Assembly (NCBI RefSeq): GCF_018143015.1
Contig: NC_054751.1
Span: 28,763,438 to 28,827,437, forward strand
Length of the DNA stretch: 64,000 bases
DNA from: Lytechinus variegatus
Taxonomy: Eukaryota; Echinodermata; Echinoidea; Temnopleuroida; Toxopneustidae
Reading direction: 5' to 3'
Under the pieces are notes generated by a model, which saw only the letters and a list, made by a program, of their open reading frames with translations, searched no databases and was not told the origin of the DNA. This document shows, one piece after another, positions 9,168 to 20,400 of this stretch (positions are counted from its first letter, which is position 1; each line of letters begins with the position of its first letter). The position numbers and the translations under genes are program-made.

Positions 9168-11195
9168 GTCCTCAACTTGCCACCCAAATTGCTACTCCGA
9201 ATAATGCTCATTTTACTGAATTCTTTTCAGAACCGATTCAAGACTCTTTATTTTTAAGACCGACAAACCCGAATGAAATCATTAATATTGCTAAATCATT
9301 AAATTCTTCGAAATCCAAAGGTCATGATAACATTAACACTTCACTTTTAAAGGAAATAATCCATTTCATTGCTGATCCACTAACACACATATTTAACCAG
9401 TCTTTACAATCCGGTATTTTCCCAGACTTGTTAAAAATAGCCAAAGTAACCCCAATTTTCAAAAAAGATGACCAACATGAAATCACTAATTACCGTCCTA
9501 TTTCCATTCTCCCTAGTATATCAAAAATTTTAGAAAAAATTGTTTATAATAGATTATATAATTTTCTAAACTTTCATAAAATATTAAATCCAAACCAGTA
9601 TGGTTTTCGAAAAAATCATTCCACGGATCTAGCTCTGGTTCAGATATATGATAAAATTACAGAAGCCATGGCCAAAAAAGAACACATTATTGGTATTTTC
9701 TTAGACCTTAGTAAAGCGTTCGACACTCTTAATCATGATATATTGTTTTCGAAATTGTATTCCTTTGGTGTTAGGGGCTCGGCGCTCGTATGGTTTAAGA
9801 ATTATTTAAGCAATCGAAAACAGTATGTGACTTTTAATGGTATTAACTCACGGTCTCTTCCAATCAAATGTGGTGTCCCCCAGGGATCTATCCTGGGTCC
9901 ACTTCTGTTTTTATTATACGTCAATGACATAATCAATACATCATCACTGTTATCTTTTGTCCTATTTGCAGATGACACTAACATTTTTTATTCTCATAAG
10001 AGCCTTAAGTCTCTAGAAAATATCTTGAATGCCGAACTAATAAAAATTTCGAAATGGTTCAAATGCAATAAACTTTCTCTCAATATCCAGAAAACCCATT
10101 TTATACATTTCAAGCATAACAATATCCATGTGAATAATAATCCAATTAATATTAACATTGACAACAATACAATCGAAGAAACGAAGAGTTCGAAATTCCT
10201 GGGTGTCATTATTGACGAGAATTTAACTTGGAATAATCACATAAATCATGTTACACTATGTATTTCTCGAGGCGTGGGAATTATTAATAAGTTAAAGTTT
10301 ATGTTACCACGAGCAACTCTGTTTTTACTATACAATACACTAGTACTTCCTTACATAACATATTGTAATATTGTTTGGGCCAATTGTGGAACTACCAAAC
10401 TCAACCCTATTCTCACCTTACAAAAGCGAGCTCTTCGTATCTGTACAGGATCGTCTTATTTTTCTCATTCTGATCCACTATTCTGTAAGCTCAAAACATT
10501 GAAGGTTTCTGATTTGAATGTCATGCAAGTTGCAGTTTTTATGTTCAAATACAAAAAACATCAACTTCCCTCCTCCTTTCAAAATTTATTTAATCTAAAC
10601 AGTACAATTCACACATACCCTACCCGTATTTCTGGAAATTTTCACCTAACAAACCCAAAGTTATTAATAACTCATAAATCAATTAGACACCATGGCCCCG
10701 ACTTATGGAATAATTTACCCGAAACTACAAAAATGTGTTCCTCACTTTATTCCTTTAAAGCCACTATGAAGCGCAACCTAATATCATTGTATTCAAATCC
10801 GCCACATTGACTATACTTGTATTTTTTTTAATGATGAATTTTGACCCCTCCTCTTCTAATGTAATTGCACTACACTTGCACTTGCACTACACATGCACTT
10901 GCACTACACCCTCATGACCTCTTGTTAAAAAATGTGTAAGTTTTACATGTCGCTTTTTTTACCTTGAGGCCGTCGTCAACATCAAGCAGGTCGCTCATGA
11001 CGACGGTCTCCTGCGTTCTGAAATTGAGTTAAATAATATTTTCATATGCTTTTTTTTATATTCAGAAAGAGATTGTAAATGATACGTGTGTCTAAAATGT
11101 ATATATATGTAAAATCTATGTAATAATTGATTATGTTGTATTATGTTGAACATGTTGAACGCAGAAATAAATTTCAAGCAAACAAACAAACAAAA
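9168..11195 (+). mobile_element. 5'-truncated CR1/jockey-like non-LTR retrotransposon
   Basis: The element is inserted into the GTCTCACCTGC repeat. Compared with the uninterrupted copy at 23017, the flanks join cleanly and share a 6-bp duplication, ACATTG, at 9162-9167 and 11196-11201. It begins mid-ORF2, ends in AAACAAACAAACAAAAA, and has an AATAAA at ~11166. The endonuclease part is missing, as expected after incomplete reverse transcription. A short 3' UTR holds repeated TTGCACTACAC phrases (~10866-10910). Confidence 0.85.
9170..10810 (+). CDS. Reverse transcriptase (ORF2 3' part) of the retrotransposon
   Basis: The frame is open from the truncation point to a TGA at 10808-10810, giving 546 residues. 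An early part with SKSKGHDNI and KVTPIFKK leads into the palm: FLDLSKAFDTLNHDIL, GVPQGSILGPLLF (residue ~234) and the catalytic FADDTN (residues 266-271). The C-terminal part with WANCGTTKL and HHGPDLWNNLP is typical of CR1/jockey-type ORF2 proteins that lack RNase H. No in-frame stop remains, so the copy is young or recently active, but the missing 5' half makes it non-autonomous. It is not a host gene. Confidence 0.92.
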   Translation, partial: PQLATQIATPNNAHFTEFFSEPIQDSLFLRPTNPNEIINIAKSLNSSKSKGHDNINTSLLKEIIHFIADPLTHIFNQSLQSGIFPDLLKIAKVTPIFKKDDQHEITNYRPISILPSISKILEKIVYNRLYNFLNFHKILNPNQYGFRKNHSTDLALVQIYDKITEAMAKKEHIIGIFLDLSKAFDTLNHDILFSKLYSFGVRGSALVWFKNYLSNRKQYVTFNGINSRSLPIKCGVPQGSILGPLLFLLYVNDIINTSSLLSFVLFADDTNIFYSHKSLKSLENILNAELIKISKWFKCNKLSLNIQKTHFIHFKHNNIHVNNNPININIDNNTIEETKSSKFLGVIIDENLTWNNHINHVTLCISRGVGIINKLKFMLPRATLFLLYNTLVLPYITYCNIVWANCGTTKLNPILTLQKRALRICTGSSYFSHSDPLFCKLKTLKVSDLNVMQVAVFMFKYKKHQLPSSFQNLFNLNSTIHTYPTRISGNFHLTNPKLLITHKSIRHHGPDLWNNLPETTKMCSSLYSFKATMKRNLISLYSNPPH

Positions 11196-11205
11196 ACATT
11201 GACCA

Positions 11206-11885
11206 AGGTCAAAGGTCATTAAGGGGCAATGAACTTAGACCATGTTGGAGGAATCAACATCAAAATCTTAACCTGAGGTTAAGTTTTGGAAATGACGTCA
11301 TAACTTAGAAAGTATATGGACCTAGTTCATGAAACTTGGACATAAGGTTAATCAAGTATCACTGAACATCCTGCATGAGTTTTATGTCACATGACCAAGG
11401 TCAAAGGTCATTTAGGGTCAATGAACTTTGGCCGAATGGGGTTATCTGTTGAATTCCCATCATAACTTTGAAAGTTTATGGATCTGATTCATGAAACTTG
11501 GACATAATAGTAATCAAGCATCACTGAACATTTTGTTCAAGTTTCAGGTCTCATGATTAAGGTCAAAGGTCATAGGGTCAATGAACTTTGGCCGAATCGG
11601 GGTATCTGTTGAATTACCATCATAACTTTAAAAGTTTATGGATCTGATTCATGAAACTTGGACATTAGAGTAATCAAGTATCACTGAACATCCTGTGCGC
11701 ATTTCAGGTGACATGACCAAGGTCAAAGGTCAATGAACTTTGGCCGAATTGGGTGTATCTGTTGAATTACCATCATAACTTTGAATGTTTATGGATCTGA
11801 TTCATGAAACTTGGACATAAGAGTAATCAAGTATCACTGAACATCCTGTGCGAGTTTCAAGTCACATGATCAAGGTCAAAGGTCA
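11206..11885 (+). promoter_or_regulatory. Cluster of five perfect DR1 nuclear-receptor-type sites
   Basis: AGGTCAAAGGTCA occurs at 11206, 11398, 11560, 11720 and 11873. This is the consensus direct repeat with one-base spacing bound by RXR, HNF4, COUP-TF and PPAR-class receptors. Each unit also has TGAACTTTGGCC, whose complement GGCCAAAGTTCA is DR1-like. Binding is inferred from the motif only. Confidence 0.5.
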
Positions 11886-12099
11886 TGTAAGGTCAATGAA
11901 CTTTGGCCATGTTGGGTTTTTTTGTTGAATAACCGTCATATCTTTGTAAGTTTATTGGTCTAGTTCATAAAAAGTGGACATAATAGTAACCATGTATCAC
12001 TGAACATCTTGTGCGAGTAAGAGTAGTTTTCAAAGTCAGCACTGCTGCTATATTGAACTGCGTGATGCAGGTGAGACGGCCAGAGGCATTCCACTTGTT

Positions 12100-14455
12100 T
12101 TAATGTCAATAAAAAGTTTGTGAGAACATTACGCAGAACTTTATATAAATAATGTTATTTTGGCTGGTTGTATTGAACGGAAAATAATTAGAATCCATAA
12201 TTACCACTTTATAAAGTTCTTTTATGAAGTATTATGTTTGTTGCTTTGGAAATGACTTTGGCCCGTATTCTTTAGTTAGACCATGGTCTAACTCTGCGCT
12301 TACGTTATGGGGAGCCAAAAAAAAAAAATTATATTGTCTCATAATGAAAAAAAAACACTTCAGTTATCATTCCCAGACAATGAATAATTTGAGTGACATA
12401 TGAGTTAATAAATTGGATGTGTACTGTTAAGGAGTTTTGCCCCTGTTGGCTCTTCATACTTAAACCACAAATTTTAAACCAGGGTTTGATTTAAACCTGA
12501 GTTCAGAATACTTGCCTTTGTATTATTCACATTCATATTTTGTATCCATTATGTGCTTCATACCATCTCAATTATTCAATCGTGTTTGTCGTATTAGAAG
12601 CTTTGTTCATAATGTTTAATGTTCAGTATTTTATTCAATTAAATGCTTTGCTCCTATATGCATCGTCTTTTTTGTTATCATTTTGTGATATCTTTGCATT
12701 TATTGTACATACATGTACTGGTATAATCATATAAATTATCAATTTTTCCACAAACATGTTTTTTTTGGTGACACAACATTTGCCAATGCGACAAATCTTA
12801 ATATCTCAGAAGTCATAATATTAGAGTTAGAATTGTAATATAGTTTTGGTTCAGAATAATGTAAAGATTAGGATAAGGGTATATTCAGTTTTCGAGGTTA
12901 GGTTTTATCAGGGACGTCCCTGGTTTTATGTTTCGCTTAATGTGCAGATTATCCATCGGAGCAATTGTCGCCAGAGCGGATGTCATGGAGCCGTTATTTT
13001 TGTTTAGTAAAAGATGAAAAGGGAGTGTGGTACTTATTGTACAATTACAAAATGGAATAGAGTTTCAGTCTTGATAGAACTTCAAGACAAAGATGTTGAT
13101 CTGTATACGGGGGGCCGGGGGGGGGGGGGCATTACTTAACTTTTGCAGTGTATCCGCAGTGGTTTCCATGGTTTCCAAGTGAGTTCATGCCATATGTGTG
13201 GTGTGCAAAATCTCTCCCATGCGTATAATAAAGCGCGAGATAGGCGATACTGCACTTCCGGTGAGGATCAACTAACTCCGTTTGCAACCCACTTCTCGAA
13301 ATAGGTTGAGTACTCTGCTTTGAATCAGGATCGAAATAATCCAAGAATTCTGATACTGCCCACCAATGTGGAGTAACTCCTTCTGGACTCCGGAGTAGCT
13401 CCACTTCGGCTGTCAGTATGAATGTGGTATAAGTTTTTGGCACCACTGTATGTTTTATTTGATGCTGCTACCTAGTATGACATAATTGGGAGTATGTATG
13501 ATAAGATAGTTAGATGGTTCAGAGAAGGGGGGGGGGCGCATGCAATGGAGGTAAGGAAAACCTGGTATATAATATAACGCTATGTGTATGAGAGAAGAAA
13601 TGATTGTGATTATTATAACAAGAAAAGATGATCTACATTACCCATCATGAAAAAAAATCATATTACCGAATTTACCAAATCTTGGTGAGAGTGATCAAAT
13701 GAGGTAAGATAGGAAGAGGTAGAGAAAGAGAATGGCAAAGAAATTGATTATCGAGAAAGATAGAGAGAGAGAAAGAGGAGAGGTGAAAAGATAGAGAGCA
13801 GCAAAAAGGCCTGAATTCACCTGTCGGCATGTTTACAATTATGAGCATTAAAAAGATAATGGCTTTGTACTTCTTCCCTTTTTTTGTGACTGTGGCTGTC
13901 TGTGTTGCAAGAGAGAGGAGTGGCAAAAGAGAGAGGAGCAGATTCAGGATGAAGAGAGAAAAAGAAAGAAAGTTGGGAGTAAGTGACAGACAGGGACATA
14001 GCCTCAGGGAAGTGGGAGGGGGGCACATATGCCCCTATGAATTCCCAGGTTGCTTAAAATACGAAAAAAATCTGACACATTTTTAGTGAATTACATGTCT
14101 CCGGGAAATTTAACCATTCTGCTCTTAACCATTTTAGATAAGCGCAAATTTCTCTTAAGGAGAGTGCTCCCCTTCCTTAGAATATAGGATTTCAATCATG
14201 TTTGCCCTCCCCTTTGGCCCAGACGAGGAGAAGACAGAGGTAGCGTTACACTTAAGATTCTGCAGTGATCAAATGAAAGGTGTGGGACTGCATGGTTGGT
14301 TGCTCAGTCAATATGGAATTGCTAGTATGTACTGTTTGTGTGGTGTGCTTGAAACTTGATTATTAATATTTTCAAATTTTTTATTCCTTTTTTAATCCTT
14401 TATTAATCCTATGTTAATCCTCTGTTTGCCGTCTGCTTGTATTCTTTGACCTCAG
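12100..14455. other. Gene-free stretch before the first visible PDCD11 exon
   Basis: This holds a likely MITE at ~12270-12515 (GCCCGTATTCTTTAG ... TTCAGAATACTTGCC), a G run near 13110-13130 and a purine-rich block at 13690-13990. I found no convincing exon. A weak candidate at 14223-14281 is discussed among the rejected items. Confidence 0.45.
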
Positions 14456-17400
14456 GTCATTAAGGTGAAAATCAGCAAGGTCAAGCAGGATGGACTAGAG
14501 GTCATTCGGTTGCCTGGCAACAAACGTGCTTTCATCCCAAAGGCCCACCTCTCCGACCATCCAGATGTATGTGATGCCCTTCTGGCTAGTTACAGTGAGG
14601 GAGATGTCATAGACCAGGCCCTGACTTGGTCTTACAATCCAAAGTCCAGGACCTTTGTATCCTTGCAAATGTTCAACAATTTTTTATATCTCATTTTGAA
14701 TAAAGCCTAGCTAGAGCTTTGTCTTATGGTATGATAATGTGAATTGTAGATGTGTTGTGGCTCAATGGATAAGTCTCCGGACTGTGAATCACAAGGTCCG
14801 GGGTTCGAATCCCACCACAGCACTAATGTCCTTTGGCAAGGCATTTATCTACATTGCCACTCTTGACCCAGGTGTAGTAAATGGGTACCCAGTAGGAAGG
14901 AATTCCTTGAATGTTCGATGCGCCCGATCAGGGTAGCCGTCCTAAAGCCGGGGTAATAGTATGCAGCGCTTAGAAACATTTGTATTAAGCGCTATATAAA
15001 TGTTGCATATTATTATTATCATTAATTGTATTCAAGCATCATTTAGCATGACAACAATACCAATCATATAAAGTTTGGTGGCCATTTTGATAAATGAATC
15101 TTGTTTTCAATGGTTAGTATTCAAATTTGGTATTTTATTTCATTTCCTGATCCCTCTCAGCCATGTTTTAAAAGGATACTTTATAAAGAAATGCTCTTGG
15201 GTATCAGAAAGCTGCCTACAAAGATTATATCCTGGAAACTTTCATGAGCCCATTCCATGGCTTGGAATACGCTTTATATTAAAAAAGAAAAATGCAGATA
15301 TTTCATTTTGATTAAGCACCCGATCAAAAATGATGGTACAGAAATTTCATGTGAAATCGCAGAATTTTTTCCGTAAAGCACATTTTCATATATTCTCTAC
15401 ATCTTGAGTGTGTTGGGGCATACACATTCATATAATCTAGTAATCAATTTAATTATTGTAGGGGAGGGGTACAAGAACGGAGGGCTATGTAGATTTTGGT
15501 GTTTAAGCATGTATTGAACACTACTCGCCAAGTGGCATGCATGAATTTTGGTCATTTGACCTTTCTCAATTCACACACTGGATATAATAAAATTGCATTA
15601 GAATCTGGATATAGCAATAATTAAGTCTGAAGTCTGGTTTCACACTTCCATTTTTTTTTCATGTTGAAATTATCTTTGGTTACATAAAAAGTCCTCCCCA
15701 TTTCTAGGTAGAATCAAATGTAAAAGGTATTATATCCCTTTCTGCAAAACATGTTATTTGACTGGTTGAAAGTCCATCACATGACTATTCATAATTTCAA
15801 CAGAAAAATGAAATTCTTCAGAGATCAAAAGAGTTTGTGACATCAGAATAAAATATTTTTTGAAAAATATGTTGCGTCCGACTGAAAACCACTGATGCAT
15901 GCAGGCTGCCTCCACCGGGCAAGTCTAGTGATGCAACGGCGCTTTATCAGGTTCCGCTAAGAGAACAGCGCAGTCAGCAAAGTTAAAAGCGCAATGCTAG
16001 CTGAATCATAGACTTTCTGATAACTAACGTGTCAATGTGAAATTGTGTCTTGTTTGATTCTAATCAGTCTGCATGCTGAAAATAAAATTAATGATGGCCA
16101 TCATTCGGATCATAAAAAGATTTGGGTCGCTCAGATTTTACTTCACTCCAAAGGGTTAGTTCAGTTCACATAACCAGTAGGTGGATTTTAGAATCACTCG
16201 CAACACCAAACCACTGCCCTGAGTGATGAGCTTGGGCCAGGGGCCGGTGGCCTGGCAGCCGCATGCACCTTAGGAACTGGCTAGCTTAGATGAAAAGCCA
16301 GTTTTGCATAAATTAGAGCTAAGCCAATCTAGATTTTGTCCAGTTCATCGAAAGGGTCAATTAGGACTAGATAAATATTTTTTGTTCAAACTGTACTATG
16401 GAAGCTATATGAAACAAATATACTGGGGTTTCTTTCGAAAGAATATTGGAAGTATTCATCCTCGGTTGGTCCAGCAATGTTAATATTTTCCCTTGGGGCT
16501 TGGCCCCTCGGAAAAATAGTAATTGCCGAACCAACCACGGATATAATATTTCCACTATTCTTTCTGAAACATGGGCCCCGTCTTACAGACAGTTACGATT
16601 GATCCGATCAATTGCAACTATGGACGGCCAGCAACGTCAAAATCTATTATTCATGTTCAATATATTTTAACTGTGATGTACATTCATGCATTCATTTTTT
16701 TCGATAATTCATTGTGCTTCTCTAGGTTTACATAGGACATGGTGCAAATTTCCTATACAGTGCGTATCAAAAAAAAGTTTACACTTTGAAAAAATCCTAT
16801 AAAATTATACATCTGTAATATCCTGAAGATTTTTCCACATTTTAACATTGGTACAGATACATTTAATCAAATTACGATATAAATGTAGAAAAATATTTCC
16901 GCTTGAGTGAGCACCACTTACTTTTGAAAAGTTAGTGAAAAATGATTTGCGCAGAACTTTGAAATAGTTATGCGAATAAAAGTAGACCTTAATCATGAAG
17001 AACATGTATAATTCAGCTATTAGAATTGATTTTAAGATATCTTTTACCTTTTTAGACTTGTTTCCTTGCCCAAAATACTTCGAAGGGTGCATTGCGCCCC
17101 ACTCCACTCCCCCCACACACCTAGGCCATCGTGACGATATTTGCTTTACACTGAGTTGTGATTTACATGGAATGGCTTAAGCCTGATTTTCATTTTTTTA
17201 ATCGTTGCCAAGCTTGGAAAAAGTGAGGAGAAACAAGTATTAAATGAAAAATGAAATGTAAACCCACTTTCAATGATAAAAATTTAGTGAAATATTGCTG
17301 GAGATGTCTGATATAAACTTTTGTTCAGATTCAGTTATGTCCTCAGATCCAGCTGGCACAAAAAGGGTAAAGGTTGTGCTTACTAAGTGTTGAAATTTCA

Positions 17401-20400
17401 ATTTGGGTGGCAAAATCGTTACAAAATGCTTGAATGTATCCATCTTATTTCAACTGACTAAAAGTGCAATGGAAATGTATGAGAAATGTTTCGCAGGGTA
17501 AGTTTGATTTCACTGTTTCCCCTTAACACAGCGTGAAAACAAGCATTTCTGCGCAAACTGATTTCTGCGAGCTTTACAAAAATGGACAGTGCTCACTCAA
17601 GTGTAAAATTCTGACAAAACTTTTACTTTCATTGGATAGATGAGACCCATACCCAAGATTATATGTGAAAAAATTACCCACATGTTGTATATTTTTTAAT
17701 TCCCAGGGCTTTTTCAAAGTGTAAACTTTTTTTTGATACGCACTGTAGAACAAATTATGGCCCTGGCGGATTTCCATAGAGTTACGATTGATTGGATCAA
17801 TTGTCACTCTTTGTAAGACAGGGCCAAGGGGACCGTTTCATCAACATTTTTGTCCGACAAGTTGTCAGATGCTCCCCTGACATCTTTCCTTGATTCTGAT
17901 TGGCTGAGATGCACTGTTACTATAGTAACTGTCGGATAACATGGGACTTGTTGGATAAAACGTCCGACAAGTCATTTCATGAAACGCTCCCCTGGTGTGT
18001 ATTTGTTAGACCTGCATGATCAGCAATGCTAAGTGACACCCTTAACCTAAGGATTCAGATCTTGACATGCAAGCCGCTGCTGTTGAACGCTGCCAGGAAT
18101 GAGACGGAGATTGTCCGCGATTTCTCTGAGCTCGAAACCGATATGATTCTCCTAGGTGTCCTGCGTCAGACCATGTCCTATGGAGTCTTTGTGGAATTCC
18201 CTAATAACATTGTCGGCTTAGCACCGAAGTCTGTAAGTTGTCTTTTTGTTTTAACTGTTTTAACCCTAATTCTCCCGGGGGGGGGACATAATGCCCCCCC
18301 CTCCCCCCCGAATGACAAGAATAAAAATACCCCGGGAGATTTAGGGTTAAACTTTTTATAGTTCTCATTTTACTTACTGCCTAATGTCTAGTTATTGGGG
18401 CGCTCCAGCCTGAGAATAATCTGATTTGAACAGATTTAGTAAAATCATACAAACAAGACACTGAAAATTATATCAACATCCTACAGGAAATAACAAAGTT
18501 TTGACAATTCAAGATCAGTGAAACAATTCTTTGTGTGTTGCTTGATAGCTTTGATACCATACATGTATGTTGAATTATTGATTTGGGTGCCATTTCAAAA
18601 ACATTTACAATGGACAATGAAATATGAGAAAAACCATGATTTGGTTATGACAGCTGATTATCGTAAGATAACTTCATGATGCTACGAATATAATATATTC
18701 ATAGCATCATTACTATTACTGTTGTAACTTTCCTATTTACATGTATATGGCAACTACCATGGTAAACTTGAGATTTATTTGCTGATGAGCCTTGTTGCCA
18801 TGGTAGTTGCCATAATGGCAAAGTTACAACAGAAATGGGCCTGAACTAACTTATCCATGTTTTATTTCATATTTGCAATTTGATAGTAATGCAGGAAGAA
18901 TTTTCTTGAATGCTCTAGTGCTTGATTGGGTTACCCGTCTTAAAGTTGGAGCAATTGTATGGAACGTTGAATTAAGCCTTATATGAATGTTGCATATCAA
19001 TATCCTTTTAAAGACCCTGACCGGTGTAAAAACAATTATATATTAAAAGAAAGGCAATGATTCATACAATACAAATATACCAAAGATATTCTATACATCT
19101 CCTTCCATTTTTAAGAAATATTAGATAAAAATCAAAGAAACTGCTCCTCCAAATTACGCTTCGATTGAGCACCCCACGTCGCCTGGAAAGGATGACGTCA
19201 TGTTGTGCCTGGAGGGTTGCGATTCCATAGGTTTGTGTACAAAAGCATTGGGTATTTTCTTCCATTTCTATATTATGAATCCATTTTTTTTCCGTTTTCA
19301 GATGAAAATGGCACTCACAATTATTCACTGTTGAAATTGATGGAAACCTACAACTATTCACTGCCTTTTTTGTGACTTCTTTGTTTGGCTCTTATTGGGC
19401 CTAAATTGCTATGTCAGGAAAAGTTGTGATACATAATCTGAATGCAGACAGATTTGAAATCTACGCCAAATAAATAGGAAATAAAATATGGCAAAAACTA
19501 GTTCAAAATTGTAGATTTCATAATTTAAGCATGTAGGAAAAAATATATGTGATATCACTCTGTGATGGAAGTGAAGAAAATGAAATGCATAATCTGGAAA
19601 GCAAAAAAATAACTCAGTTTTACTGTGTACAAACCTATGGAATCGCGACGCTTCTTACACAACGTGACGTCACGGTCTCGAGGCATTTGAAAAGCACAAT
19701 AAAGCCTATTTTCTACGCCGGGTTCGAAGCCCGATAATTGGAATATTTTTAAGCAAAATACTCAGCTGGGAAGGGTAAAAATGAATAAAGCTCACAATAC
19801 TGTATTTAGTAGCTTATAAGCTTTCGATTGGTATATGATTTGTCAATTTCATTTTTGGGTCCGGTCTGGGTCTTTAAAAATTACCATTACTATTATTGGT
19901 ATTATTATCATATTATTATTAGTAGTAGTAGTAGTAGAAGTAGTAGTATAATTATTATTGTTGTTGTTATGATTGTGAAACGTTTGTCTTTAACATAACT
20001 GTATTTTACCGTACCTATGCAGATTATGGCAGATGAGTTCGTCAGCGATACTGCCAAGCTGTTTGAAGTGGGCCAGACTCTGAGGGCAAAGGTCACAGAG
20101 GTCAATGCGGAGAAGAAACGGTTCCTGGTCAGTCTGAAGGAAACAGATTGTTTCTCTGATGAAGCTGAGCCATATAAAAGATTAGCCAGACTGGAAGCCT
20201 ATTTTAGAGACAGGGATAGAGCAGAGCACATTTTGAAGGAAAAGAAAGGTGCATTTTTTACCTAATTTGTATAGTTTTCCCAGTTTACATGTATGTATAG
20301 GTGATGCGGCTAAGTGCATAAGTCTACTCACCCTGATATGTTTTCACACTACAGAAATTTCCTGGGGTTAAGCTTAGCCCCCTTCGGTTTCACAGTACGT

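Larger units (their letters stand above)
8968..12099 (+). repeat. GTCTCACCTGC repeat, copy 1, interrupted by a retrotransposon
   Basis: The repeat starts GTCTCACCTGC and, before the final CCACTTGTT, holds the inverse GCAGGTGAGAC (12067-12077). The first 26 bases can themselves fold into a hairpin (GTCTCAC...GTGAGAC). The interior is a ~155-190 bp unit repeated in tandem. Each unit carries AGGTCAAAGGTCA and, nearby, TGAACTTTGGCC, plus phrases such as 'catgaaacttggacata' and 'tatcactgaacatcctg'. Other copies lie at 23017-23639 and 45947-46844, with a reversed fragment at 49893-50130. It is probably a non-autonomous transposon or composite satellite. The retrotransposon at 9168-11195 splits it. 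Confidence 0.8.

Noticed and set aside
13132..13446. 104-codon open frame on the minus strand
   Set aside because: No recognisable domain, no splice context linking it to a neighbour, and it lies in a repeat-like segment next to a G run.
14223..14281. Possible extra PDCD11 exon just before 14456 (reads DEEKTEVALHLRFCSDQMKG)
   Set aside because: It follows a CCCAG acceptor and loosely resembles the end of an S1 unit. The better donor (GTGTGG) gives the wrong phase for the next exon, and the in-phase donor (GTGGGA) is weak. Not enough to call.
14752..14825. tRNA gene candidate with good box A and box B
   Set aside because: The same head is followed by a shared non-tRNA body in several copies, so it is a SINE. 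The acceptor stem does not look intact.
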